64,000 nt of DNA from contig OZ024875.1 in NCBI GenBank assembly GCA_964017185.1, positions 26,545,456-26,609,455 on the forward strand. The letters run 5' to 3'. The first letter of the stretch is position 1; each line of letters starts with the position of its first letter. This document shows positions 48,747-60,441 of this stretch, piece by piece. The stretch is from Rugalucina vietnamica (taxonomy: Eukaryota > Mollusca > Bivalvia > Lucinida > Lucinidae). A model generated the notes under the pieces. The model saw only the letters and a list, made by a program, of their open reading frames with translations, ran no database searches and had not been told where the DNA came from. The translations under genes were made by a program, and so were the position numbers.

Positions 48747-49728
48747 AAAATATTTCTGTAAATCAGTTTCAGTGCAAATTTGCGCGTGCTTGGCAGCGTG
48801 TGCGCACTGCAGACGATTTTTCCGGTCAACCAAAGCGACAGATTTGGTGCATTCCTAATTGCTTTTCGTTGAAATAAAGATTTCTGCCCGAATAAATGGC
48901 TAAAAAGGACAGTATTTAGTAAGAAAATAACAACAGTTTATATCCCAAGTACTTACATCTCTACCACTTTGTTCAGTTGTTTACAGTTTTTATCGATCAG
49001 CTGACGTCTGCACTCAGCTGTCATCCTGGGATTTCCCTTAGGGAGACATCATTATTTTGTCAGATGGGTCATTACCTTTTCGTTCCATTCATGGTACCTT
49101 TCTACACCCATATTCAACTTTTTTGCGAAAATCTTCAGAAATATAAATGCATATTAATTGTTTTAAGCAAACTCACTGAATTTTATTCAACTTAAAAATT
49201 TGCCAATACCAGCTGTTTTCAAGTGTTCATAACTTACTTTACTGTTGACAAATATCTATGAAACTTTGCATGGCAAAGTAAAATTGATCTATTTCCATCT
49301 TGAAAATGATTGTTTGGAGCTGCTCTTAATTGTTATTCCACAGGGATAGTGTACGAATCTGCAACCTGTGATGCATGATTTTCTCTGATTTTCATCCATT
49401 TGAATAATGAGAGATCCCTACCAAACAGGAACTGCTGTAAACGAAAGTAGCTCAGCAAATTAATCAAGAAGCGTGTATTATTTTTGTAGCGACAGGTGAA
49501 AGGGTGAGTGAGATGAGATGAAAACACTTTAAAAAATGTGCGAATCTGCAAACTGTCACTCTACCACTTCATGGGTTTTTACCAGTACTCTGTGGCGGGA
49601 GGAATAAGTACAATCGGATCCCTTAACATTGTGCAGTCCCAAACATTGCGCACATGGCATGTCAACCAGATTTCAAACAATATTTGACTACCAATGCTAT
49701 TTGCTCATATGTTACACCAGCAAGAGTG

Positions 49729-50647
49729 TAGAGTGACAGGTTGCAGATTTGTACAGTTTTGAAAGCGTTTTATCTCATTGTACTCACCTTTTGAATTAGC
49801 CCTTTCAATCGTCGCTACCAAAATAATACATGCTTCTTGTTTAATTTGCTAACATACTTTCGTTTTCAGCAGTTCCGGTTTGGTAGGGATCTCTCATTAT
49901 TTTAATGGATGAAAATCGGAAAAAATCATGCATCACAGGTTGCAGATTCATACACTACCTTTGTGGAATAACAATTAAGAGCAGCACAAAAACAATCATT
50001 TTCAAGCTGGAAATAGGTAAATTTTACTTCGGCATGCCAAGTTTCATATCTATTTGTCAACAGGAAATTGAGTTCTGAACGCCTGAAAACAGCTGGTATT
50101 GGCAAATTATTCATTTGTATAAAATTCGGTGATTTTTTTAAAACATATAATGTGCATTTAAATTTCTGATGATTTTCACTAAAATATTGAATATGGGTGT
50201 AGAAAAGTACCATGAATGGAACGAATAGGCAATAACCAATCTTACAAAATAATGATGTCTCCCTAAGGGAAATCCCGGGATGACAGCAGAGTTCAGCTGG
50301 TAGTTGATCGATAAAAACTGTGAACAACTAAACAAAGTGGCATGGGATACAAATTACTGTTATTTTCTTACCATATACTGTCATGATTGCTGCAGAAATG
50401 TTACTGTCAATGAAAAACAATAAGGAATGCACCAAACTTGCCGCTTTGGTTGGCGGGAAATATCGTCTGCAGCCCGCACGTGCTGCCATGCACGCATGAC
50501 TTTGCACTAAAAGTGATTGACAGAAATATTTTACTGATTGCTGATGCAATCGATTGTCTTCTTAAATGCATGATTAATGTTACAGAGGCCTAAAACTGCC
50601 GACTGTACGAATCCTCGACCTGTACGAATCTGCAACCTGTCACTCTA
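49729..50647 (+). mobile_element. 0.9-kb TIR element, right copy
   Basis: Starts TAGAGTGACAGGTTGCAGAT and ends with its inverse. CAAGA occurs just outside both ends. It is the uninterrupted copy, so it serves as the reference for the insertions in the left copy. The 133-codon minus frame (49926-50327) has no recognised domain. Confidence 0.75.
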
Positions 50648-50649
50648 CA

Positions 50650-51159
50650 AGATTTTAAAGACAAGAATGATTTTCCTTCCTTTCTAATTGAATAATTTAG
50701 CACCATTATGTGATTTTGTTTAATTTTGAAATACGGTGTGGTAACATTTTTGTACCACCATACACATTATGAATTTCTTTGAACTTTCTTGTTTGTAATT
50801 TGTCACATGGGTGTCATATGTGTTGACAGAAATACAACTACTGTGGATAAATTGCAGGTTGCTTTAGAATATACATTTGATTTAGCTGTGCACAATGTTA
50901 GGTGACAAATTATCTCCAATTTTTTCAAGGGGGTGCATATGTTGAAGCCACAATATTTCTAAAGCTAATAGAATTGCTAACATTTGATATTATGATATCT
51001 GTATTATTGAATCACTAAAACATCTCATGGTAAGTGATGTTAGTCAGTGTTCATATTTGATGTCAGACCTGGCATAAAATACCTTAGGTGCACAATGTTA
51101 CCGGACTGCACCGTACAGACTACATAATTGGATCAATGATCACAAATATTGTAACTTAC

Positions 51160-51160
<1 letters not shown>
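50650..51160. other. No gene recognised
   Basis: AT-rich intergenic sequence with no identifiable element. Confidence 0.4.
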
Positions 51161-51390
<230 letters not shown>

Positions 51391-52090
51391 ACCCTGTGAC
51401 TGTGTCAGTAGTATCCTTTGAACACAAGAACTACAGATTCTGCCCTGTGCTTTTAACTCTAGGTTCTTTCAAATAGCCTCTGGGACAACATATTACATAA
51501 ATTCATTTTCTTAGAGAGAGTTTAGATGATATTAAGAAAATGCCTGCCTAGAATTTCCACAAGAGAGTATGGCAATATATAGAGAGAAAAAGAAAATGAA
51601 ACCCCTTTGCAAGACCCACACCTGAAAAATTCACGTAAAATATGAGCCTTTGTATAATTTATCTATTAGTGCTTTTCTTTTTTGAGAGATTTTTTATCAC
51701 TGATCATCTTTGTGACTACTTTAGTTTGAGAGGAAGATTCAATTCCATGCTTGCTCATACATGTGTATATACTAATGCTTCCATGCAACAACTGTGGCCT
51801 GCATTTGAATAGATGTAATGTGACGGTAAATGTCCTTTATATTGTGAACTAGGTACCTGCCTTATAAATCTGTTATAGCAATGTGAACCAGCCCCCTTAT
51901 AGCATATTGTCACACAGTATGTGTATTAACAGGCATGTATTAATGTTGAAAATGCCATGTACATGTATTAATCAGACAATTCATGTGAGCCCATGCTGTT
52001 AATACACAGCTTTTATTTATTGTTGTTACGGGGTGCCACACACAGCTTAATTCATGGCTTAACATATGTTTGAGTTATGGTTATATAGAG
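51391..52090. other. No gene recognised
   Basis: Non-coding AT-rich DNA upstream of the kelch gene. TACATGTATTAAT-type motifs occur near 51935-51970. Confidence 0.4.
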
Positions 52091-52091
52091 G

Positions 52092-52184
52092 ATCTTACAC
52101 GAGTGGTCATTTCATATGAAATTTATTAAACGAGCCTTCGGCGAGTTTAATAAATTTCATATGAAATGACCACGAGTGTAAGAT
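52092..52184. repeat. Near-perfect hairpin, 45-bp arms, TTCG loop
   Basis: ATCTTACAC...GGTCATTTCATATGAAATTT pairs with AAATTTCATATGAAATGACC...GTGTAAGAT around CGAGCC-TTCG-GCGAG. Two mismatched positions are visible near each end. Confidence 0.85.
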
Positions 52185-52857
52185 TCGTTTTATCATATGA
52201 CTTCTTAAATACGATTTTATCGCCTTAAAAGTGGACATATTTCCAATGAAAATTAACATTGTTGTTACGGACGTCGTCAATGACGTTACGCATTCCCGCA
52301 AAAGTGTTAATACACGTGTGGTCATATGATTTTTATGACATGACGTTATCCACTGGAAAACAGCGACGTCATATGATAAATTGTGATATAATGATGACCT
52401 TACAGAACCGTTAATGTTTGCCCAGAAAGCAACATTTTTAAAATATCGCTAGCTAACGTCAGTTTCCATGCCATTTTACGTGCATGACTTTCGGCAAATC
52501 TAGGCAATTTCTCCATACTTTTGCATGAAATATTCAGTATAATGCAATTATAATGATCAAACATGTTCTTTGTGATACATTAACATCGGCTGGGTGCCTT
52601 GAAAGGATTGAAACCCTTTCAGGCTCAGGTTTCCATGTCATCCTTGGGGCCCAGCAGATGCTAATGCATAGAAACCTTGTTTGATCTCTATATTGCTTAC
52701 TGTAAATGTTCTGAAGGACAGTAACCAGCTTTATGAAGGGAGGCAGCAGTTACCTGACTTATTTTGACAAGGAATAAGGATAATTATTTAAGATTTCTGG
52801 TTTTCAGCACTTTGGATAATTAGATTGAAAGTGTTTGTTTTTGTTTGTTTTTTATAG

Positions 52858-52940
52858 ATTTGAGAAAGAAAAACCAGCAATGGAGCTGTGAAAGTTTGAG
52901 AGATCTCTGTTATATATATATAGGAAAATAAACTACCAAC
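52858..52940 (+). promoter_or_regulatory. Probable 5' UTR of the kelch gene
   Basis: TTTGTTTTTTATAG before 52858 looks like a 3' splice site, so an upstream non-coding exon is likely. The UTR contains a three-codon upstream frame (ATGGAGCTGTGA) and a TATATATATATA run. Confidence 0.4.
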
Positions 52941-55125
52941 ATGTCAGGACAGGTGAGGATTTTTCAAAAAATGTGAGAAAGATTCTCGCATTTTATCATC
53001 AACAAAAAATAACAGTGTATTTGCTTATAAATGTCTACTTAACAAAGTGAGGTTTTAACGATGTAAAGCTAACAAGTCTTGAACGACTGGCGACTAGACT
53101 GAAATATGAGCCTATGCATGAGAAAACCAACAATTTGGGTTTATGACCAGGTCCGACACAAACCAGGCTGTACAGTCAAGGAATAAAGCTAGAAGCTTGA
53201 AACTTTGGATATAAGTAGAAGAGGAACTACTATCCAAGTGGCGAAAACAAAGGCGCTGATCGGCTTCCTAGTTACTGGGAAGCTGATCTGCACCTTTGTT
53301 TATGCATATGCAAATTGTTGGTTTTCTCATGCGAAGGCTCATAATTATTGTGTTACAGATTGATGGTTCTATGGTGTCTCTGGATTCCATGGAGGATGGT
53401 TCAGAATCAAGTCGTATCTACAACAGCGGCGAACACTCGGGATACCTCATAGACAACATGGAACAGTTCAGGGTCGACAGTGGCTTTACTGATATAACTA
53501 TTGATGTTGAGGGAAGGCAGTTCGCCTGTCATAAAGTTGTTCTAGCTGCAGGCTCGCCTTACTTTCGGTCCATGTTTTCATCGGGTATGGAAGAATGTCA
53601 TAAGAATGTGATCAAAATGCAGCAGATTGCCAGTGATGTTTTCGAGCAGGTTCTTGGATTCATTTACACAGGAAAAGTTTGTATTACTGAGAATCTTGTT
53701 GAGGACCTGTTTGCTCAGGCCCATATATTTCAAATTTCTACATTGATCAGCCTGTGCGTGGATTTCTTTGAGAAGAACATGAAAGATCACAATTGTTTGT
53801 CAGTTTTGACTCTAGCAGACATTCATGCCCACAAGCCTCTGTACCTCTTCGTGAAGAAATTTTGTTGTGAGAATTTTCAAACTCTACGTCAGGACGATGA
53901 TCTTTATAAACTGTCACCAGAGTGTATGATAGATCTGTTGCAGGACAGACAACTGAACTGTGAGACTGAGGAGATGGTCTACCACACTGCTTTGAAATGG
54001 CTAGAGTATGACATAGCCCAGAGGAGAGTGTTCCGTTATAGAATTCTCGAATGCATCAAGTTTTCACTACTTTCAAAGCCTTTCTTGATTGATTACGCAT
54101 CAAGGTCATCTCACGTCATTGGGGATGACAGGGGCAGAGAACTCCTACATGATGCTTTACTGTTCCACACGATTCCAGCCAGACGACATCAACTGCCGTC
54201 ATACCAGACGACACCAAGGAAGAATTTCATGTATGCTGAAGTTGCGGTGCTGTTAGGGGGCAGGCTGGCTGATGGGCTGAGTAATGATGTAGAGTGCTTT
54301 ATGGCTGATACAACCGACTTTATAACTTTGAAACAACTGCCGTTTAAGAAGCGAAATGAGTTTGCCGTCTGCACAATTGGCAATGATATTTATGTATCAG
54401 GTGGTCTAAGGAGTGCCGAATTCTGGAAGTATGACCCTGTGTTTGATTGTTGGTTACGTGGAACAAGCTTGCAGCATGCTCGTAGACGTCATGGCATGGC
54501 GGCTGTGGATGAGCACATCTTTGTTCTTGGTGGGTTTGATGAGGAGAATGTGTTGTCCTCTGTTGAATACTGGCAGGCGGACATGAATAAATGGGAAGAT
54601 GGGGGAAACTTGAATCAGCCTGTAGAAAACATGGGCTTTGCCACTTACGGACGGAAAATTTATCTTTTTGGTGGCAAGAATAACGACGAAGTTGTCACTA
54701 ATTGTGTCCAGTATTATGATACAGTCACTAAGTCGTGTACGACTCTCGCATGTGATTTGCCGGCCAACGACATGTGCCTTAATGCCGTACTGCTGAACAA
54801 CTACATCTACATCGTTGGACTGGAGGGTTTCTTCAGATTCTCCCCCGACAGTGAAAACTGGGACATATTGCCTGACATGAGTTGTGCACGTGATTTCGTC
54901 AGCTTGGCGGTCCTGAACGAGAAGTTGTACGCTCTCGGTGGACGTCGACGTGGAGCAAAGGATAACCTGTACACTGACATCATTGAGTGCTATGACCCAC
55001 ACACAAATCAGTGGGAGTGTAAGGGCAGTCTGCCTGTGCCCATGTACTCCTATGGATGTGTACGCATATTTTTGAACAAGATGAGTCCAGTGAAGACCGA
55101 GTTCATTGCAAATAAAATGGAATGA
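52941..55125 (+). CDS. Kelch-like BTB-BACK-Kelch protein, KLHL24/KLHL6-like
   Basis: Two coding exons: 52941-52952 (MSGQ, ending CAG|GTGAGG) and 53359-55125 (acceptor TTGTGTTACAG), 592 residues. The BTB domain (about residues 35-145) includes DSGFTDITIDVEGRQFACHK and FRSMFSSGM. BACK follows (about 150-255; ALKWLEYDIAQRRVFRY). Six kelch repeats follow, with VLLGG, VSGG, VLGG, LFGG and ALGGRRRG motifs. KLHL proteins of this type are Cullin-3 ubiquitin-ligase adaptors. Closest by eye to KLHL24/KLHL6 (EFAVCTIGNDIYVSGG and a similar C-terminus). The upstream in-frame ATG at 53296 lies in an intronic MITE and is not used. Exact orthology is uncertain. Confidence 0.92.
53107..53341 (+). repeat. Palindromic MITE family, reference copy (kelch gene intron)
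   Basis: About 235 bp. Left end ATGAGCCTATGCATGAGAAA, right end GGTTTTCTCATGCGAAGGCT. Internal order: AATTTGGG, CCGACACAAACCAGGCTGTA, TAGAAGCTTGAAACTTTGGA, then a central hairpin AACAAAGGCGCTGATC / GATCTGCACCTTTGTTT. No open frame. About 17 copies or fragments are in the window in both orientations, several inside KDM5 introns. Flanks suggest a 2-3-bp AT-rich duplication. Confidence 0.8.
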
Positions 55126-55173
55126 GATCAAAATACAAGTCATGCTGTCAACGGAAATAACTGGAAACAAAAT

Positions 55174-55408
55174 ATTTGAGCCTTCGCGTGAGAAAACCAA
55201 CAATTTAGGTTCCGACCAGGTCCGACACAACCAGGCTGTACAGTCACAGAAGATGGTTAGAGGCTGGAAATTTCGGATTTAGAAGAAGAATTGTACTATC
55301 TGTATAGCGAAAACAAAGGCGCTGATCTGCTTCGCAGTTACTGATAACTGATCTGTGCCTTTGTTTTCGCCTATGCAGAGTCTTGGTTTTCCCATGTGGT
55401 GGCTCATT
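55174..55408 (+). repeat. Palindromic MITE family copy, kelch 3' flank
   Basis: TTGAGCCTTCGCGTGAGAAA to GGTTTTCCCATGTGGTGGCT, 50 bp after the kelch stop codon. It probably lies in the 3' UTR or just beyond. Confidence 0.75.
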
Positions 55409-55409
55409 T

Positions 55410-56130
55410 CATACTTGATGTTTAAGGTATACATATTATTAGCCATATTATGAGAAAATCTTTGCTCCACGGTTCTTAACTTATTTTGACACAGACTGGT
55501 CTGCTTAGCTAGCTTTTTAGTTGAACTTTGAGATGCAGAAATGCATAGAATGAATGAAATATCTTGTCATCGACTCACTGTCGGGAAACAAACTCTTTGT
55601 AAGCTATCATTTACGTACATTTTAGTGAAGTCACGGGTAAATTTAACAGTTCGGACTAAACCTAAGTTCGGAAAATTTGTGGTGCTGTTTGCTTTAGGTA
55701 TTTGTGAAATATTTTACATATCATATGTAGCACACATTTTTTGTTATATAACTATAAAAAGTCTCACGTGTCTTCGTCTGGTCGCTAAGAACACTTCAGA
55801 AACGTCAAAGTTCCTAAATGTTGACAAATGTTTCAAAGAAAGAAAACATTGATAAATAGTGATTATAACATGCCGCATATGATAGTATATGTGTAAAAAC
55901 ATTTTTCTTTCATATCAAAATAGCAACGCGTGATTTCCGAAATTATGTGCAGTACAACGCGCTCTCTGTCGTATGACGTATACACAAATGATAGCAAACA
56001 CGAAGTTTGTTTCCCGACACTGGACTAAAGGTACAGAACAAAGTGATCGTTCTGCGATTTTGTTGTTTGCATTCACAGGAGTCAGGCTTTCTCCTAACAT
56101 GGCTCATTGAGGTCTTATAGCACCTATATT
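55410..56130. other. No gene recognised
   Basis: A 103-codon plus frame (55541-55852) shows no family features. Near 55573 and 56010 the text GTCGGGAAACAAACT / GTTTGTTTCCCGAC is inverted, hinting at another foldback repeat of about 450 bp. Confidence 0.4.
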
Positions 56131-56131
56131 T

Positions 56132-56536
56132 GAGCCCCGACGTGAGAAAACCAGTCTTTGGGGTTTCAGACCAGGCCCCGAGGTTATAGAACTTTTTTCA
56201 TGCGCAGCTCAGCTGAGACTAAAATTTATCCTGCTCATAAATGTTAAAATGCCAACAATTGTTACAGTTTTTGGCAATCTGAACCTAAAATTTCAACCAA
56301 TTTTTGTTATTTCAGTAATTATGAGCAGTTTAAATTTCATGCTCAGCTGAGTTGAGCATGAAAAGTTTTATAACCTCAGGGTCTGACACAAATCGGTCTG
56401 TACAGTCACAGAAGCAGACTAGAACATTGCAATTCCTGATTTAAGAAGAAGAGGAATTGTACTAACCGTGTAGCAAAAACAAAGGCGCTGTTTTTCGCAT
56501 AGGCAAAAATCCAGTTTTCTCATGATGCGGCTCATT
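56132..56536 (+). repeat. Palindromic MITE family copy, split by another MITE
   Basis: TTGAGCCCCGACGTGAGAAA to GGTTTTCTCATGATGCGGCT. The family sequence is interrupted between GACCAGG and TCTGACACAAA by the 206-bp element at 56176-56381. Confidence 0.7.
56176..56381. mobile_element. Nested MITE, about 206 bp
   Basis: Ends CCCCGAGGTTATAGAACTTT and AAAGTTTTATAACCTCAGGG are inverted repeats. GCTCAGCTGAG and CTCAGCTGAG lie just inside. Other copies of the host MITE give the empty site. Confidence 0.65.
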
Positions 56537-56690
56537 TGGTCTGAAATCTTTATGCAGTTTGCTTGTGTATGTCTGGTTCACCTTCATACAGAATCATGGA
56601 TTCAATGGTTATTTTGCTGTCGTCATTATAATTTTCTCAAGACTGCATGTTCGCCATGTGTGTAAAGTAGTTCTTACAAAAGATAACATA

Positions 56691-56926
56691 AGCCGCATCA
56701 TGAGAAAACCGGAGTTTTGCATATGCGAAAACAAAGGCGCAGATCAGCTGTGCAGTAACTGCACGGCTGATCAGCGCCTTTGTTTTCGCTGCTCTGATAG
56801 TAAAATTCCTCTTCTACTTATAGCCAAAATTTCAAGCCTCTAGCCTGCTTCTGTGATTTTACAGGCCGATTTGTGTCAGACCTGGTCGGAAATCCCGAAG
56901 ACCGGTTTTCTCGCGTTCAGGCTCAC
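56691..56926 (-). repeat. Palindromic MITE family, full copy
   Basis: AGCCGCATCATGAGAAAACC to GGTTTTCTCGCGTTCAGGCT with the strong hairpin CGCAGATCAGCTGTGCAGTA / GCACGGCTGATCAGCG. Confidence 0.75.
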
Positions 56927-56932
56927 ATGGTA

Positions 56933-57010
56933 GCTTAGTGGTTAGAACGTCATACTATGGTCTTCGATCACCACTGGTGCCAGATTGTTACCCTGAGCAT
57001 AGTACAGTTC
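56933..57010 (+). repeat. tRNA-like fragment
   Basis: GGTAGCTTAGTGGTTAGAAC is a perfect A box in tRNA context. The B box is degenerate (TTCGATCACC). Probably a SINE remnant. Confidence 0.4.
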
Positions 57011-57129
57011 TGGGAGCCAGTTGTTCAAAATTAACACTGTCGTTAGTTAATGATTTGTTGAAATTCCAAATGGCAATATTACAAATACACAGTTATTTTT
57101 TGTTGTACTAACCATGTAGCGAAATAAAG

Positions 57130-57265
57130 GCGCTGATGCAATGCAAAGGATTTTCACATTTTTTCAACAAAAAATAACAGTGTATTTGCTTTTGAAGTTG
57201 ATATATAGTTAACAAATTGAGGGCTTAACGACAGCGTTAAGCTAACAAAGTTTTGACCCAGGACT
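57130..57265. repeat. Dispersed repeat D
   Basis: AACAAAAAATAACAGTGTAT, GGGCTTAACGACAGCGTTAA and GCTAACAAAG recur at 52965-53075 and, partly inverted, at 26612-26722. Confidence 0.5.
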
Positions 57266-57465
57266 CAAAGAAACAGTGGCTCTGTCCTGACATGACTTAA
57301 AAATTGTTGACTGGGACAAAACAGACAAAAGTCAGAACTATTTTGATATGTGATAATTAAATTTCAGTTGAAGAAAATTAATATAAGAAAATTAAATCAA
57401 GAAAGAAGTTGATACTCCTATTTTTTTTTTCAAAAGACCGTATGACATTATTTCAAAATATTTTT

Positions 57466-58510
57466 AGCTCACCTGAGTCAAAGGCTCACCATGTGAGCTT
57501 ATAGTATACCAATCAGTCCGGCATCCATCCGTCGTCCGTCCATCGTCCACAATTTCAAAGATCTTCTTCCCTGAAACCGCTTGGCCAATCAAAGTGAAAT
57601 TTTATGTGGAGTATCCATGGATAGGGGGAACAAAAATTTGAGCACAAAGTCTGGGTCACATGACCAAGATGGCCGCCACGCTCATATATGGTAAAAACCA
57701 CTCAAAAATCTTCTTTTCCAGAACTGGCAGGCCGATTTTCATGAAAATTGGTACGTAGCATTTGGTAGTCCATTATAATTTGATCAAATGATGACCCTAG
57801 GATGACCTTGACCTAAATAAGTAAATTACGGCAAGGTCAATTTTGGAAACATAGGCTTTTACATGGGAAAAACTGAAAACTATAGATTTTTTGAAAACTA
57901 TTACAGCCTGAGACCTGAAAAGTGGTAGATGCAAACAACTAATGGAGTAGATAAAGGTATGTGATTAATTTAGGTCAAGGTCATCTTTTGACCTTGGCCA
58001 GTCTGTCATCCATACACACTTTTCAAAGATCTTCTTCTCTGAAACAGCTTGGCCAATCAAAGTGAAATTTTATGTGGAGCATCCATGGTTAGGGAGAACG
58101 AAAGTTTGATCGCGAAATCCGGGTCATATGACCAAGATGGCTGCCATGCCCATACATGGTAAAACCACTCAAAAATCTTCTCCAGAACAGGCAGGCCGAT
58201 TTTCACGGAACTATAATGGTATGTAGCATTTGGGACTCGAGCCCATCATAGTTTGTTCAAATGATGACCCTAGGATGACCTTGACCTATTTTACGACAAG
58301 GTCAATTTTGGAAACATAGAAAAGTGACAACTAGGTCTCAGGTAATCATTTACAGGACCAATGATCCTATGGAAACTATTGTAGACCTGAAACATGACCA
58401 AGATGGCCGTCATACCCATATATGTTAAAAAAGACCCAACCACTTTGTCCAGTGACTGTACTTGTTGACTCTCAGGTGAGTGATCGTTGCCCTTGGGCTA
58501 CTTGTTTAGT
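57466..58510 (+). repeat. AGCTCACC-family element, divergent long copy
   Basis: Starts TTTAGCTCACCTGAGTCAAA, GTGAGCTTATAGTATACC, CCGTCGTCCGTCCATCGTCC. Two internal units of about 500 bp each contain GGCCAATCAAAGTGAAATTT, GACCAAGATGGC and GATGACCTTGACCT. Ends near CAGGTGAGTGATCGTTGC. Short frames inside are not genes. Confidence 0.65.
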
Positions 58511-59018
58511 ACTTGTACACCATTGATAGCACTGACAAAAAATAACATTAGTCACTGGAGAATCACCAAATCTATTTACCTAAAAAACACTTTGAATCAA
58601 ATCATTATCAGTAAGAATAAATAAGTTATAATCTTTTCAATATCATTTTTGGACCAAAACACATGTATCCTTTTTAATTTCACATAATACCGAAGTCTTT
58701 TAAATTGCATCTTCCATATTTTAAGGTATCAATGAAATATTGGGATTTTCCTATGAATCATGTAGGCCAAGGAGCATGAAATTCATTAAATATGGGACTT
58801 TGATTTCATACAGCCAATTTTATTATCTTTTTTGTTGTTGTTTGTTGTTCTTATATGTAGTTGTCATGACTGATCAAACATTTTGCTTTCCACATAAAAG
58901 GAAAGTTTGGATTGAAGTTTTGAAGATGCTGGGTGGTCAGGTTATCTCGTTAGTTTTGTCAAACTGTGGCACAATCAGAATTAGTGGAATCATTCATATT
59001 GTTGCTAATATAATACAT
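58511..59018. other. No gene recognised
   Basis: AT-rich sequence; the 168-codon plus frame at 58740-59246 runs through a MITE copy and shows no protein family features. Confidence 0.4.
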
Positions 59019-59177
59019 GAGCTGTGTCATGAGAAAACAGGCTTTTTGTGGGAAAACAAAGACACAAATCAGCTGTGCAGTTCTGCACAGCTGATCAGTG
59101 TCTTTGTTTTTGCTTCAAGGATTGTACATTTTTGGCTGGAAATCCTGGAGACTGGTTTCTGTGCGTCACAGCTCACA
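59019..59177 (-). repeat. Palindromic MITE family, short form
   Basis: ATGAGCTGTGTCATGAGAAA to GCGTCACAGCTCACAT, with a perfect 14-bp AATCAGCTGTGCAG-type hairpin. Internal flank is deleted. Confidence 0.65.
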
Positions 59178-59549
59178 TTATACAGGGTTCAAGCACTGTG
59201 CAGACAAGGATTTATAATCATGTTTAAATTTAATTGTTGTAAGTAGAATATTTGCTTTTTTGGTGGTTTCTTTCTATTGTGATCACAAAAAAAGTCAGAT
59301 TGTATTTTACAGTAAACATAAGATATTTGTGAAAAAAGAATGATAAGTTGCTTATCTAAAGTCATTGTACCTAAAGTTACATGTATATCATGGCTATAAG
59401 TATTTTGAGTGGGCAAAGGCATGTGTGTCAAAGAGTGCATTAGTCAAGATATAAAATTTATAAGTCTTACCTTAATATACTCCTAAAAAAATCTGTTCAC
59501 CCAACTGTGTGTCAAGCACCCAACAAATAAACAAAACTATTTTCCACTT

Positions 59550-60005
59550 TTTAGCTCGCCTGTACGAAAGTACAGTACAGGAAGAGCTATTGCAATCACC
59601 CTGTCGTCGTCATCAGCGTTGCTCAAATGTTAAAGTTTTTGGTTAAAGATTTTATAAGTCTATATCTCTTGAACATGTTGATGGATCAAGTTGATACTTT
59701 TGCATGTTAATAGATGTTGGTCTGAAGTTTTGTACAGTATCATCATGACCCACCCTGGGTGACTTTGAGGTCAAGGTCACGGACTTGGAAATTTTGTGTT
59801 AAAGTTTTTGGTTAAACTTTTTATAAGTATGTATGTCATGTAGATGTATCAAGTTGATAGTTTGCATGTTTGTAGATATTGGTCTGAAGTTTTATGCTGT
59901 ACCATCACGACACACCTGAGTGACCTTGAGGTCAAGGTCATGGATAGATTTAGTGGCAAAGCATAAGTCAGGCGAGCTACGCTGTCCTGCGACAGCTCTT
60001 ATTGT
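59550..60005. repeat. Dispersed repeat E (AGCTCGCC family)
   Basis: Left end TTTTAGCTCGCCTGTACGAA, right end GGCGAGCTACGCTGTCCTGC...AGCTCTTATTG. The ends are partly inverted. Two internal units of about 180 bp share TTAAAGTTTTTGGTTAAA and TGAGGTCAAGGTCA. Confidence 0.65.
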
Positions 60006-60440
60006 AAGTTTTATAATACTTGGCAAAATCAAGTGTATTAACTGTATACAGTGTACGTCAATTGGGCATGCTCTGTTCCGAACGCAGATATTTTAGAAGA
60101 TTGATTACAAATGGGTGGAGTATCTAGAAGGCCATACCATTCCAATGACCCGCCCATACTTACTCCCTCTGGATAAAAAATTCAGTGTAGATACATCTGT
60201 AGTGTAGTCATAAAGCTACTTGATTTGTATTCATGAGTCATGTACTTGATCCATTGCCGCTAAAGCATTCCGGATAAAATTTTCAGCACGTTGTATCTCA
60301 ATATGACATTATCTGTTAGTAGGATGTAAAGCACTGACAAAGCAACATCAGTTGCAGTTTTGGGTTTGGAATAAGGGTTTTAAAGGGTATAATCAAAGTT
60401 AGCAAATTTATACAAAATATGAAAATGCTAACAATTATTG
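60006..60440. other. No gene recognised
   Basis: Intergenic sequence without an identifiable element. Confidence 0.35.
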
Positions 60441-60441
60441 T

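Larger units (their letters stand above)
46409..49563 (-). mobile_element. 0.9-kb TIR element, left copy, carrying nested insertions
   Basis: Inverted partner of 49729-50647. The outer end (TTGCAGATTCATACAG, GGATTCGTAC, CGGCAGTTTTAG at 46421-46465) and the inner end (GAATCTGCAA, CTGTCACTCTA to 49563) match the partner. Homology is broken by the TRIM at 46469, unrelated sequence to about 48175, and the TIR element at 48233. A plus frame at 48977-49195 matches the partner's 49926-50327 frame in the same words; no known protein. Confidence 0.7.

Noticed and set aside
53296..53358. Kelch protein start at the ATG at 53296
   Set aside because: It lies in the right end of a MITE and in an intron ending in a clear acceptor at 53358. 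The spliced start at 52941 is in frame.
54454..55230. 258-codon minus-strand frame opposite the kelch gene
   Set aside because: It is the antisense shadow of a strongly conserved kelch coding region and has no domain of its own.
58740..59246. 168-codon plus-strand protein
   Set aside because: Runs through a palindromic MITE copy and shows no family features.
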